A stretch of 64,000 bases of DNA from Pseudotabrizicola sp. (GTDB taxonomy: Bacteria > Pseudomonadota > Alphaproteobacteria > Rhodobacterales > Rhodobacteraceae), in NCBI RefSeq assembly GCF_030656345.1, contig NZ_JAUSNR010000026.1, positions 367,088-431,087 of the forward strand, read 5' to 3'. Position 1 is the first letter of the stretch, and each line of letters starts with the position of its first letter. Shown here piece after piece: positions 10,754 through 19,050 of the stretch. The notes beneath the pieces were generated by a model, which was not told the origin of the DNA, made no database searches, and saw nothing but the letters and a program-made list of their open reading frames with translations. The translations under genes and the position numbers were made by a program.

Positions 10754-10867
10754 AAAGCGGAGCGCGCTGACGCGCGCACTGTTTCTGTCTCGGCTCTGGC
10801 GTGCCGCCAACCGCCTCGGACCAAGGGGCTTTGCCCCTTGCCGCCCTAAGTGGGGCGGCTGACCCCA

Positions 10868-10931
10868 GAGTATTTGGGAAAGCTGCAAACCAGAAGAACG
10901 CGCCTCTGGCTTGCAGCTTTCCCAAATACTC
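10868..10931. repeat. 29-bp inverted repeat of the GAGTATTT family
   Basis: Arms 10868-10896 and 10903-10931 are complementary at 27 of 29 positions with a six-base loop. The outer ends read GAGTATTT...AAATACTC as in the element at 51341-51393, but the inner part (GGGAAAGCTGCAA) differs, so this is a second variant. It sits between a + gene and a convergent - gene and could act as a two-way terminator, although no T-run follows either side. Confidence 0.75.
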
Positions 10932-11024
10932 CCCGCGCGGGACGCGCAACGTCCGAGCCGGTTGGCGGCACGCCAGAGGCGAGATAAGGACAACGCGGCG
11001 CAGCCGCTCCATTTTCTTAAAAGG

Positions 11025-12011
11025 CTACAGCTGGCCCGGCACCACCTGATCCGGGGGGCGGTGGCCGTCAGCGAAGGTCTTGATGTTGATGATGACCTTT
11101 TCGCCCATTTCGATCCGCCCCTCCAGTGTGGCGCTGCCCATATGCGGCAGCAGCACCACGTTGGGCAGTTCGCGCAGGCGGGGGTTCACCTCGTGCCCGT
11201 GTTCGAACACGTCGAGCCCCGCGCCGCCCAGTTCACCCGCGCGCAGGCCACGGGTCAGGGCGTTTTCGTCAATCACCTCGCCACGTGAGGTGTTCACGAT
11301 CACCGCAGTCGGTTTCATCAGCTTCAGCCGCCGCGCGTTCATCAGGTGATAGGTTGAGGGCGTGTGCGGGCAGTTGACCGACAGAATGTCCATCCGGCTG
11401 ACCATCTGGTCAAGGCTTTCCCACCATGTGGCGTCCAGCTCTGCCTCAATCTCGGGGCGCAGGCGTTTGCGGTTGTTGTAGTGGACCTGCATGCCAAAGG
11501 CGCGGGCGCGGCGCGCCACCGCCTGCCCGATGCGGCCCATACCAAGGATGCCCAGCCTTTTGCCACCCAGCCGCCCGCCCAGATAGGCGGTCGGGGCCCA
11601 GCCCTGCCAGTCACCGGCCTGCATCACCGCAAGCCCTTCGGGAATGCGGCGGGTGACGGCCAGGATCAGCGCCAGCGTCATGTCGGCGGTGTCTTCGGTC
11701 ACCACGCCGGGGGTGTTGGACACCAGAATGCCACGCTGGCGCGCGGTGGCCACGTCGATATGGTCCACCCCCGCGCCATAATTGGCGATCAGTTTCAGCC
11801 TGTCCCCGGCCTGCCCGATCAGCCCCGCATCGATCTGATCGGTCACACAGGGCACCAGCACATCGGCGCGGCGCATGGCGCCTGCCAGATCCTCGCGGGT
11901 CATTTTTGTGTCGGGATCGCGCAGCTCGACATCGAACAATTCCTTCATCCGGGTCTCGACCGGTTCGGGCAACCGTCGCGTGACTACAACACTCAACCGC
12001 TGTGCGGGCAT
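11025..12011 (-). CDS. D-2-hydroxyacid dehydrogenase, glyoxylate reductase type
   Basis: NAD(P)-dependent 2-hydroxyacid dehydrogenase, 328 residues. The Rossmann motif GMGRIGQAVARRA is near residue 157, catalytic Arg in NTSRGEVID, the acid around LDVFEHGHE and His in LPHMGSAT. The stretch NYGAGVDHIDV is typical of the GyaR/glyoxylate-reductase branch rather than phosphoglycerate dehydrogenase. The chosen start has GGAGG upstream; an in-frame ATG 69 bases earlier translates as Arg/Pro-rich sequence. It is a different subgroup from the GhrA-like enzyme at 7769-8698. Confidence 0.87.
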   Translation of the reverse strand: MPAQRLSVVVTRRLPEPVETRMKELFDVELRDPDTKMTREDLAGAMRRADVLVPCVTDQIDAGLIGQAGDRLKLIANYGAGVDHIDVATARQRGILVSNTPGVVTEDTADMTLALILAVTRRIPEGLAVMQAGDWQGWAPTAYLGGRLGGKRLGILGMGRIGQAVARRARAFGMQVHYNNRKRLRPEIEAELDATWWESLDQMVSRMDILSVNCPHTPSTYHLMNARRLKLMKPTAVIVNTSRGEVIDENALTRGLRAGELGGAGLDVFEHGHEVNPRLRELPNVVLLPHMGSATLEGRIEMGEKVIINIKTFADGHRPPDQVVPGQL

Positions 12012-12185
12012 CTTAGGCCTCCGTGGACTTGATCTTGGCGCGCGCCTCAGGGCAAAGTGACGGCAAGCGGGACGGGGCACAAGACCCTATGCGATCAGCC
12101 CCGCAGTGTTGAGGATTTGCGGCCCCTTGCCGGGCCGTATCGCAGACAGAACCAACAGACCGGGGGCATACCCGGCCACAGGCGG

Positions 12186-12866
12186 ATGGTGAACAACATG
12201 CTGAAGGCATTGGTAACGGGTATTGCCCTGAGTCTGGGTGCGGGCCCGGTGCTGGCGGATGTGGTCCGGCCAAGGCCCAATCCGGTGCTTGCACCGGCTG
12301 GAGCGGAAGCCGAGCCGCTGACAGCAACCCCCGTAAGTGCTTCCGCCGCACCGGCAGCGGCGACAGAGGTGCGGCCAGTGATGCGCCCGCTTGGGCCGCC
12401 CGCGCCAGCAGCGGTGGTGGCGGTGCCGCGCGACCCGAACAAGGGCGCGGTCACCAACCTGCCCTTGCCGCGTTATGTCTCGCTCAAGACGAACGAGGGC
12501 TATGCCCGGCGCGGGCCGGGGCTGTCGCACCGGATCGACTGGGTGTTCACCCGGGTCGGCATGCCGCTGAAGGTCACCGCCGAGCATGGCCACTGGCGCC
12601 GGGTCGAGGACGCCGAAGGCATGGGCGGCTGGATGCATTATGCGCTGGTGTCAGGCGTGCGATCGGTGATGGTGAATGAGGAGATGGCGACGTTCTTCAG
12701 CCGCCCCGACACCGCCTCACTGGCCGCGTTTCAGGCCGAGCGCGGCGTGGTGACCCGGCTGATCGCCTGCAAAGATGGCTGGTGCCGCGTCACGGTCGAC
12801 GGGCAAAAGGGCTGGGCCCCGGTCAGCAGCCTGTGGGGCGTGACGGCGGATGAGGTGATCGACTGA
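12186..12866 (+). CDS. periplasmic SH3-domain protein
   Basis: Secreted protein of about 226 residues with a cleavable signal (GIALSLGAGPVLA), a Pro/Ala-rich linker (about 25-90), and two bacterial SH3-like repeats: one starting KTNEGYARRGPGLSHRID and one ending KGWAPVSSLWGV. Such SH3b proteins usually bind cell-wall peptide or partner proteins. A second ATG at 12198 is an equally possible start. It is divergent from the dehydrogenase gene, with about 170 bases between the two. Confidence 0.75.
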   Translation: MVNNMLKALVTGIALSLGAGPVLADVVRPRPNPVLAPAGAEAEPLTATPVSASAAPAAATEVRPVMRPLGPPAPAAVVAVPRDPNKGAVTNLPLPRYVSLKTNEGYARRGPGLSHRIDWVFTRVGMPLKVTAEHGHWRRVEDAEGMGGWMHYALVSGVRSVMVNEEMATFFSRPDTASLAAFQAERGVVTRLIACKDGWCRVTVDGQKGWAPVSSLWGVTADEVID

Positions 12867-12994
12867 GCAAGTATCAGGCATCTGACCACGCCTCCGGAGG
12901 GGGGTGCCGTATCGCTTGCAATCGTACAACCGCTTGCCCTTGACGCCCCCTCCTGGGTAGCGCATGCCGCTTTGACAGGACCTTGGGGGCGAAG

Positions 12995-13909
12995 ATGGCA
13001 TCCGAACAGACACGGTTGAATTTGTCGGCGGGCATCGCCTCGGTCTCTGTTGCGGGGGTGCTGGTCATCCTCAAGCTCTGGGCGCTGGGGCAGACCGGGT
13101 CTTTGTCGGTGGCGGCGTCGCTGGCCGACAGTGCAATGGACCTGATGGTCAGCCTGATGGCGATGGCAGCGATTCTCTATGCGGCCAAGCCTGCGGATGA
13201 GGATCATGCCTTTGGCCACACCTCGGCCGAAGATCTGGCCTCGCTCGGGCAGGCGCTGTTCATTCTGGTCTCGGCCGGAGTGATCGGGGTTGCGGCAGTG
13301 CAGCGCTTGCTGGCACCCGAGCCTGAAACCCTTTCCCGCGAAGGCGTGGGCATGGGGGTGATGGCGGTCTCGATCCTGCTGACGCTGGGGCTGGTGATCT
13401 GGCAGGGCCGCGTCGCCCGGCGCACCGGCAATAAGGTGGTGGCGGCGGACCGGCTGCATTATCTGGGCGACCTGTTGCCGAATATCGGTGCGATTGCCTC
13501 ACTTTGGGCCTCGCGCGCGTTTGGGCTGACATCTGTTGATTCGGTGGTGGCTCTGGCGGCGGCGGGGATGCTGGCGCTGGGGGCGGTACGGATCGGGCGC
13601 GAGGCGTTCCACGCGCTGATGGACCGGCGGGCCGACCCGGTGGTGATCGCCGGGATCGAGGCCATCGCCCGCGACTGGCCGGGGGTGCTGGGCTATCATG
13701 ACATCAAGACACGCACCGCCGGAAGCCGGGTCTTTGTGCAGATCCACATCGAGCTGGATGGTGCCCAGCCCCTGCGCGAGGCGCATGCCATCGGCGCGGG
13801 GCTGCGCCGGGCAATCCTGCAGGCCTATCCGCAGGCCGATGTGATCGTACACAAGGATGTGTGGGATCTGCCAGAGGTGCCGGGGCTGGCCCCGCCGCCG
13901 CAGCGGTGA
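12995..13909 (+). CDS. cation diffusion facilitator (divalent metal exporter)
   Basis: CDF transporter of 304 residues that moves Zn2+, Fe2+ or a similar ion out of the cytosol in exchange for protons. Six membrane helices are followed by the C-terminal cytoplasmic domain (about 205-295, ending with HKDVW). Metal-site residues appear as LADSAMDLMV in helix 2 (two Asp) and HYLGDLLPN in helix 5 (His, Asp), the arrangement of the FieF/Zn group. The ATG at 12995 behind GGGGCGAAG is preferred to an upstream TTG. Ion specificity is not determinable here. Confidence 0.9.
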   Translation: MASEQTRLNLSAGIASVSVAGVLVILKLWALGQTGSLSVAASLADSAMDLMVSLMAMAAILYAAKPADEDHAFGHTSAEDLASLGQALFILVSAGVIGVAAVQRLLAPEPETLSREGVGMGVMAVSILLTLGLVIWQGRVARRTGNKVVAADRLHYLGDLLPNIGAIASLWASRAFGLTSVDSVVALAAAGMLALGAVRIGREAFHALMDRRADPVVIAGIEAIARDWPGVLGYHDIKTRTAGSRVFVQIHIELDGAQPLREAHAIGAGLRRAILQAYPQADVIVHKDVWDLPEVPGLAPPPQR

Positions 13910-13981
13910 CCCGCCCAAGCGGTCGGAATTTACGCAGCGAAACGGCTTTCATCAGGGGTTGGAAAACCCAGCAGTTCAGGG

Positions 13982-14003
13982 TAATTATACAGGCGTATAA
14001 TTA
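13982..14003. promoter_or_regulatory. perfect palindrome, probable operator of the TetR-type regulator
   Basis: TAATTATAC and GTATAATTA are exact 9-base inverted arms separated by AGGC, ending ten bases before the regulator start. The right arm contains TATAAT, a plausible -10, so repressor binding would block the promoter. The AT-rich site stands out from the GC-rich surroundings. Autoregulation is inferred from position. Confidence 0.75.
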
Positions 14004-14013
14004 AGGATGCGCC

Positions 14014-14661
14014 ATGGCCGAAGACCGCCGCCCCTATCGTCGTGAATCGCAGGAACAGCGCCGCGACGCGCTGATCACGGCGGCGCTTGAACTGATGGCC
14101 GAAGGCGGGCCACAGGCGGCGACGGTGCGGGCGATTGCCGCGCGGGCGGGCATCACGGCGGGGCTGATCCGGCATTACTTCCAGTCCAAGGATGATCTGA
14201 CCCGCGCCGCCTATGCCACGCTGATGGAGCGGATGACGGCGGAAAGTCTGGCCGCGACCGACAACGCCAGCGACGATCCGGCGGCGCGGCTGGCGGCCTT
14301 TGTTGCGGCCAGTCTGCGGCCGCCGGTGATGGATGGCGAACGGGTGCGGCTTTGGGCCGGGTTCCTGCACCATGTGCGCCGCGATCCGGCGATGCATGCG
14401 GTGCATGAGGCGACATATCTGAACTTTCGCGACCGTTTGCAGGCGCTGATTCAGGCGCTGCCCGGCAAGGACGACCCGGCCCGCGCGCGCGCGCTTTCGA
14501 TTGCCTGCAACGCGGTGATTGACGGGCTGTGGCTGGAGGGCGGCATGCTGACCGACAGTTTTGCCGCCGGAGAGATGGAGCGGATCGGCCTGTCTGCCAT
14601 TGCGGCAATTCTTGACGTGCCAATGCCATCCCCACCCCCCAACCCTGTCGAGGTTCTATGA
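14014..14661 (+). CDS. TetR-family regulator, BetI-like
   Basis: Transcription factor of 215 residues. An N-terminal helix-turn-helix (TVRAIAARAGITAGLIRHYFQSKDDL, given here as two parts TVRAIAARAG and LIRHYF) lies at about residues 37-65, followed by an all-helical ligand domain like the BetI C-terminal domain. It overlaps the next gene by four bases (ATGA), and a palindrome sits just upstream, so it likely represses its own operon and responds to a substrate of the two enzymes behind it. Choline metabolism genes are absent, so the BetI likeness is structural only. Confidence 0.85.
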   Translation: MAEDRRPYRRESQEQRRDALITAALELMAEGGPQAATVRAIAARAGITAGLIRHYFQSKDDLTRAAYATLMERMTAESLAATDNASDDPAARLAAFVAASLRPPVMDGERVRLWAGFLHHVRRDPAMHAVHEATYLNFRDRLQALIQALPGKDDPARARALSIACNAVIDGLWLEGGMLTDSFAAGEMERIGLSAIAAILDVPMPSPPPNPVEVL

Positions 14662-15833
14662 AATACGCTGCTGTTCTTGACGATCTGGCCGGTCTGGGCG
14701 GGGCCAAATGGGGCGTGCACATCCGCGCGCGGGCGCTGAAGGCTGCGGGACGGCAGGTGCTGGAGCTGACCATCGGCGAGCCGGACACGCCGCCGCCCGC
14801 CCGTCTGCTGGATGTGGCGGCTAAGGCGCTGACCTCGGGTCGTACCGGCTATTCCAACGGGCGCGGTGAGGCGGGGTTGCTGCAGGCCCTGGCCGACCGC
14901 TACAGCCTGCGGCACGGGCGCGGATTTGAGACCGATCAGTTCCTGTGTCTGCCGGGTACGCAGACCGTGCTGTACATGGTGCTGCGCGCTTTGGCCGAAA
15001 ACGGGGCTGAGGTGCTGGTGGGCGACCCGATGTACGCCACCTATGAAGGGGTGATCCGGGCCAGCGGGGCCAGCATGGTGCCGGTGCCGCTGCGGGCCGA
15101 ACACGGCTTCCGGATGCAGGCGGCGGATGTCGAGGCGCGGATCACAAAGCGCAGCCGGGTGCTGTTCCTGAACACGCCGCACAACCCGACCGGGGCGGTG
15201 CTGCGCGACGCCGATATCGCCGCTTTGGGCGCGGTGGCGCGCGCGCATGATCTGTGGATCCTGACGGATGAGGTCTATGAAGAGCTGGTGTTTGACGGCA
15301 CAAGATTCGTGTCGCCCCTGTCGCATCCCGGTCTGGCAGACCGGGTGATCGCGGCCTCTTCGATCTCCAAATCCCACGCCGCACCGGGGTTCCGGTCGGG
15401 CTGGTGCGTCGGCCCGGCAGAGTTCATCAGCCGCGCCCTGCCGCTGGCCGAAACCATGCTGTTCGGCAACCAGCCGTTTCTGGCCGACGCGACGGCGGAT
15501 GCGATTTCGGCCCCCTCGCCCGTCGCTCGCGGAATGGCCGCGCGCTATGCAGCGCGGGCGCAGATGCTGTGGGAAAGCCTGGACGGGGTGGCGGGGCTGC
15601 GGGTGCATCGCCCGGATGCCGGGATGTTCGCGCTGCTGGACGTGCGCGCCAGCGGGATGACCGGCGAAGGGTTTGCCCTTGCGCTGCTGGAGGCCGAAGG
15701 GGTGGCCTGCATGCCGGGGGAAAGCTTTGGCGACGGGCTGGCGGGCTGGCTGCGGATCAGCCTGACGCAACCGGATGCGGTGATTGGCGAGGCTGCGGCG
15801 CGCATCGCGCGCTTTGCACGGCAGGGGGCATAA
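14658..15833 (+). CDS. aruH: aminotransferase class I/II, probable arginine:pyruvate transaminase
   Basis: PLP-dependent fold-type I aminotransferase, 391 residues. The PLP lysine is in SSISKSHA, the phosphate/ring contacts in NTPHNPTGA and DEVYEELVFDG, and the substrate Arg in a C-terminal LRISL stretch. Segments such as EPD, GDPMYATYEGV and VPVPLRAEHGFR match my recollection of Pseudomonas AruH, which transfers the amino group of arginine to pyruvate, giving 2-ketoarginine. The partner gene downstream fits this pathway. Substrate remains inferred; a generic aspartate-type enzyme is the alternative. Confidence 0.65.
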   Translation: MKYAAVLDDLAGLGGAKWGVHIRARALKAAGRQVLELTIGEPDTPPPARLLDVAAKALTSGRTGYSNGRGEAGLLQALADRYSLRHGRGFETDQFLCLPGTQTVLYMVLRALAENGAEVLVGDPMYATYEGVIRASGASMVPVPLRAEHGFRMQAADVEARITKRSRVLFLNTPHNPTGAVLRDADIAALGAVARAHDLWILTDEVYEELVFDGTRFVSPLSHPGLADRVIAASSISKSHAAPGFRSGWCVGPAEFISRALPLAETMLFGNQPFLADATADAISAPSPVARGMAARYAARAQMLWESLDGVAGLRVHRPDAGMFALLDVRASGMTGEGFALALLEAEGVACMPGESFGDGLAGWLRISLTQPDAVIGEAAARIARFARQGA

Positions 15834-15836
15834 GGC

Positions 15837-17408
15837 ATGGCAACGGTGGGGATGCGGCTGGTCGAAGGGCTGGCGGCGCGCGGCGTGGATCTGGTGTTCG
15901 GCATTCCGGGTGTGCACACGGTGGGATTATACCGGGGGCTGGCCGGGTCAGCGGTGCGGCATGTGACGGCGCGGCACGAACAGGGTGCCGCCTTTATGGC
16001 CGATGGCTATGCCCGTGTGACGGGGCGGCCGGGGGTGGCCTTTGTGATCACCGGGCCGGGGCTGACCAATGCGCTGACCGCGATGGCACAGGCGCGCGCC
16101 GATTCGGTGCCGATGCTGGTGGTATCAGGCGTGAACCGACGCTCATCGCTGGGGCAAGGCTTTGGCCTGCTGCATGAATTGCCCGATCAGGCCGGGATGG
16201 TGGGGGCGCTGTGCCCGACGCTGCGCGTCACTGCGCCCGACATGCTCGGCCCGGTGCTGGACCGGGCCTTTGCGCTGATGCTGGGCGCGCGGCCCGGCCC
16301 AGTGCATATCGAGGTGCCGACCGATGTGATGGCGCTGGAGGCGGCGGCCTTGCCGCCTGCGCTGCCGCGGGCGATCCGCACGCCGGATGCAGCGGCGGTG
16401 GCCGATGCGGCGGGGCTGCTGAACCGGGCGCAGCGGGTGGTCATACTGGCCGGCGGCGGTGCCAAAGCGGCGGCGGAACCGTTGCGGGCCCTGACGCAGG
16501 CGCTGGATGCGCCGGTGGTGCAGACGGTGAACGCGCGCGGCGTGATGTTCGGACATGCCTTGGGTGTGCCCGCCTCGCCCAGCCTTGAGGCGGTGCGGGC
16601 GCTGATTGCAGGGGCCGATCAGGTGCTGGCGGTGGGCACCGAACTGGGGCCGACCGATTACGACATGTACATGCGCGGCGGCTTTCCCGATCTGTCGGGG
16701 ATGATCCGGGTGGATGTCTGCGCCGAACAGCTGGCGCGGCACCCGGCGGCGCTGCGCATTCAGGCTGATGCCGGGCTGACGCTGCAGGCTTTGGTACAGG
16801 CGGTGGACATGCGACAGGCCGATGGTCCGGTACGGGCCGAGGCCGCCCGGGTCGCGGCACGGGCCGAACTGGCGGGGCTGCATCCGGCGATGCAGGCGCA
16901 GCTGGAAATCGTCGAGGCGATCCGTGATGCGCTGCCCGGGGCGATTCTGGTGGGTGACAGCACCCAGCCGGTCTATGCCGCGAACCTGTTCTACGATCAC
17001 GACCGCGCCGGGGGCTGGTTCAACGCCGCCACCGGGTTCGGCGCGCTTGGCTTTGGCCCCGGTGCCGCCATCGGCGCAGCCCTTGGCGCGCCGGGAACTC
17101 CTGTCGTCTGCCTGATCGGCGACGGAGGCTTACAATTCAGCGCCGCTGAATTGCGCACCGCCCGTGATGAAGCTCTGCCCATCACCTTCATCGTCTGGAA
17201 CAACAACGGCTACCGTGAGATTGCCGAGGCGATGTCAGGCGCGGGCGCGCAGGTGATCGGCTGTGATCCGTCACCGCTGAGTCTTGCGCCCTTTGCGCAA
17301 GCCTGCGGGCTGCCCTTTGCCAGTCTGTTGCCCGACGTTGACGCCCTGCGCGCAGCCTTGCACCCCCCCCACACCGGCCCCCGGCTGATCGAGCTGCGCG
17401 CGCCCTGA
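15837..17408 (+). CDS. aruI: thiamine-diphosphate enzyme, probable 5-guanidino-2-oxopentanoate decarboxylase
   Basis: ThDP-dependent enzyme of the acetolactate-synthase superfamily, 523 residues, with N-terminal Pyr domain, central domain and C-terminal PP domain. The catalytic Glu is in TARHEQGAAFMADGYAR and the metal/ThDP motif runs from IGDGG to WNNNGY. It starts three bases after the aminotransferase. Together they fit AruH-AruI: 2-ketoarginine is decarboxylated to 4-guanidinobutyraldehyde. The second subunit expected for a true acetolactate synthase is absent. Assignment depends on the operon as much as on the sequence. Confidence 0.65.
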   Translation: MATVGMRLVEGLAARGVDLVFGIPGVHTVGLYRGLAGSAVRHVTARHEQGAAFMADGYARVTGRPGVAFVITGPGLTNALTAMAQARADSVPMLVVSGVNRRSSLGQGFGLLHELPDQAGMVGALCPTLRVTAPDMLGPVLDRAFALMLGARPGPVHIEVPTDVMALEAAALPPALPRAIRTPDAAAVADAAGLLNRAQRVVILAGGGAKAAAEPLRALTQALDAPVVQTVNARGVMFGHALGVPASPSLEAVRALIAGADQVLAVGTELGPTDYDMYMRGGFPDLSGMIRVDVCAEQLARHPAALRIQADAGLTLQALVQAVDMRQADGPVRAEAARVAARAELAGLHPAMQAQLEIVEAIRDALPGAILVGDSTQPVYAANLFYDHDRAGGWFNAATGFGALGFGPGAAIGAALGAPGTPVVCLIGDGGLQFSAAELRTARDEALPITFIVWNNNGYREIAEAMSGAGAQVIGCDPSPLSLAPFAQACGLPFASLLPDVDALRAALHPPHTGPRLIELRAP

Positions 17409-17554
17409 AGGGTCCACCCCGATAACCCGTTGATATGAAAGGTGCTATCCCATAGCACTGCGGCGTTTTTGCCTAGCGCGGCCCATCGGCGCATATCGTT
17501 TCCCATCACAGCGGCGCTCTGCTCAGCCCCGCAAACCCTGGGAAAGGAAACCCG

Positions 17555-18106
17555 ATGTTTAGGAACGTGAAAACTGCTGCCGTTGCTGCTGTCACCGCAT
17601 TGTCCATCGCCCTCACCGCCGCTGCCCCGGCACAGGCGCTTGGCAAGAACGAGCGCAACTTTCTGAAAGGCGTGGCCGCCACCGTGATCGTCGGCGCGCT
17701 GATCAATGATGCACAGGCCCGGGCACCACGGGCCCAGCCGCAGCAGGTGTATCGCCCGCAGCCGCAGCGGCAACCCCAGCCGCAGTATCGCCCGCACAAT
17801 GACTACAACCAGCAGTACCGCCCGCGCCATGACCACCACCAAAGCACCAGCGGCCGGGTGATCGGGTCGAACAACTCGGTGCACGCCACGGTCGCGGCGC
17901 AGACCTTCAACACCTATTCCGTGGCACAGCGCCGCGCGATCCAAAGCCGTCTGCGCGCCTTTGGCTACTACAACGGCGGGATTGATGCCGCCTTTGGCCC
18001 CGGCACCTATAATGCGGTGGTCGCCTATGCCCGCGACAGCGGCGGCGAGCGTCAGTTGCAGACCCGCGCTGGCAGCTACGGCATCTACGACAGCCTGATC
18101 TACTGA
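17555..18106 (+). CDS. secreted peptidoglycan-binding-domain protein
   Basis: Exported protein of 183 residues. The signal peptide ends near APAQA, residue 29. A hydrophobic Gly/Ala segment (KGVAATVIVGALI) follows, then a Gln/Pro/Arg/His-rich linker (about 55-100) with repeated Pro-Gln pairs, and a C-terminal domain (about 118-180) whose pattern QSRLRAFGYYNGGIDAAFG is that of peptidoglycan-binding type 1 modules. It is a single gene with its own upstream region. Function is probably wall attachment; no catalytic domain is present. Confidence 0.7.
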   Translation: MFRNVKTAAVAAVTALSIALTAAAPAQALGKNERNFLKGVAATVIVGALINDAQARAPRAQPQQVYRPQPQRQPQPQYRPHNDYNQQYRPRHDHHQSTSGRVIGSNNSVHATVAAQTFNTYSVAQRRAIQSRLRAFGYYNGGIDAAFGPGTYNAVVAYARDSGGERQLQTRAGSYGIYDSLIY

Positions 18107-18162
18107 TCTCGCCCTGATTTTACCGCGTCTTGCCGCACTGTCCCCTCAGGCAAGGCGCACCC

Positions 18163-18286
18163 GGCACCCCGGCCTATCCCCGGGTCGGGGTGCCTATTTC
18201 GCGCAAAGTCATTTTAGCACCCGCCTTGCCCTGGTCCGGGGCAAGGCGGGGCCTGCGCCCCGGTCACTCTCGGTCCGGGGCGCAGG
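18163..18286. repeat. three successive hairpins in an intergenic stretch
   Basis: Within the 395 bases between the peptidoglycan-binding gene and the sigma-factor gene, three strong hairpins stand in a row: 18163-18194 (GGCACCCC...GGGGTGCC), 18221-18249 (CCGCCTTGCCC/GGGCAAGGCGG, perfect) and 18252-18286 (CCTGCGCCCCGG/CCGGGGCGCAGG, perfect). A fourth follows at 18371. No reading frame with coding character is visible. They could be stacked terminators or parts of a small structured RNA. Confidence 0.6.
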
Positions 18287-18370
18287 ATTTCTTTACCGAT
18301 CTGATGCATTGCTTTTCCCATCGGTCTTTGCAAACCGCCTTGCTGTTGTCCCCCAATGCAAGGCGTGTCC

Positions 18371-18407
18371 GGTGCCCCGGCCTTCCCCAGGCCGGGGCAC
18401 CTTTTTT
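18371..18407 (+). terminator. intrinsic terminator
   Basis: Perfect 12-base stem GGTGCCCCGGCC/GGCCGGGGCACC, seven-base loop, followed by TTTTTT. It is the strongest terminator in this part of the window and closes the hairpin series before the sigma-factor gene. The flanking GCAAGGCG...CCGG sequence resembles that before the hairpin at 18163, suggesting local duplication. Confidence 0.85.
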
Positions 18408-18501
18408 ATCACAGGGCAGCGAGCATGATACGCCGGAAATTTACCCTTCATTTGCCGGACCCGTCGCCAAGGATTGCCCCCCGGCCTGCGTCTGACCTAA
18501 T

Positions 18502-19050
18502 GTGATGTTGATGGACACCTCGGATGAAACCCTTGCCCAAGCCGCAGCCAGCGGCGACCACGCCGCCTTTGCGGCGCTGGTGACCCGGCACTATGACCGG
18601 ATTTTCGGGCTGGGCTGGCGGTTGACCGGCAGCCGCACAGAGGCCGAGGATCTGGCGCAGGAAATCTGCGCCGTCCTGCCCCACCGCTTGCGCGGCTGGC
18701 GGGCCGAGGCGCGGTTCACCACATGGCTGTACCGGGTGGTGGTCAATGCCGCCCATGACGCCCGCCGCCGCGCCGCCGTGCGCAGCCGCGCGGCAGACGG
18801 CTGGGGAGATTGGGAAATCGCCCGGCAAGAGGCTATGGCCGAAGACCGCGCCGCACAGGACTGGCTGGCGGGGGCCATGACCCGGCTGCCGGTGGAATTG
18901 CGCGACACCGTGGCGCTGGTGCTGGGCGAAGACATGACCCAGGCCGAAGCCGGAATGGTGCTGGGCCTGTCCGAGGGCACGATTGCCTGGCGGATGTCAG
19001 AGGTGAAGAAACGGCTGCGCGCCATGGCCACCGAGGAGGCAAAGGCATGA
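18502..19050 (+). CDS. ECF-type RNA polymerase sigma factor
   Basis: Sigma-70 family extracytoplasmic-function sigma factor, 182 residues. Region 2 (about 25-90) contains LTGSRTEAEDLAQEIC and ARFTTWLYRVVVNAAHDARRR; region 4 (about 120-175) contains LPVELRDTVALV and the helix-turn-helix with SEGTIAWRMSEVKKRL. GTG 18502 and ATG 18505 or 18511 are all possible starts. Its stop overlaps the ATG of the downstream membrane VWA gene (ATGA), which implies co-expression and suggests that product as the regulatory partner. The target promoter is not evident. Confidence 0.88.
   Translation: MMLMDTSDETLAQAAASGDHAAFAALVTRHYDRIFGLGWRLTGSRTEAEDLAQEICAVLPHRLRGWRAEARFTTWLYRVVVNAAHDARRRAAVRSRAADGWGDWEIARQEAMAEDRAAQDWLAGAMTRLPVELRDTVALVLGEDMTQAEAGMVLGLSEGTIAWRMSEVKKRLRAMATEEAKA

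Noticed and set aside
12057..12185. N-terminal extension of the SH3 protein
   Set aside because: The extra 43 residues would place the signal peptide internally, so the later ATG is preferred.
18435..18465. ECF-like promoter (GGAAAT then CGTC) before the sigma-factor gene
   Set aside because: The spacing of about 21 bases is too long for an ECF promoter and the -35 box is imperfect.
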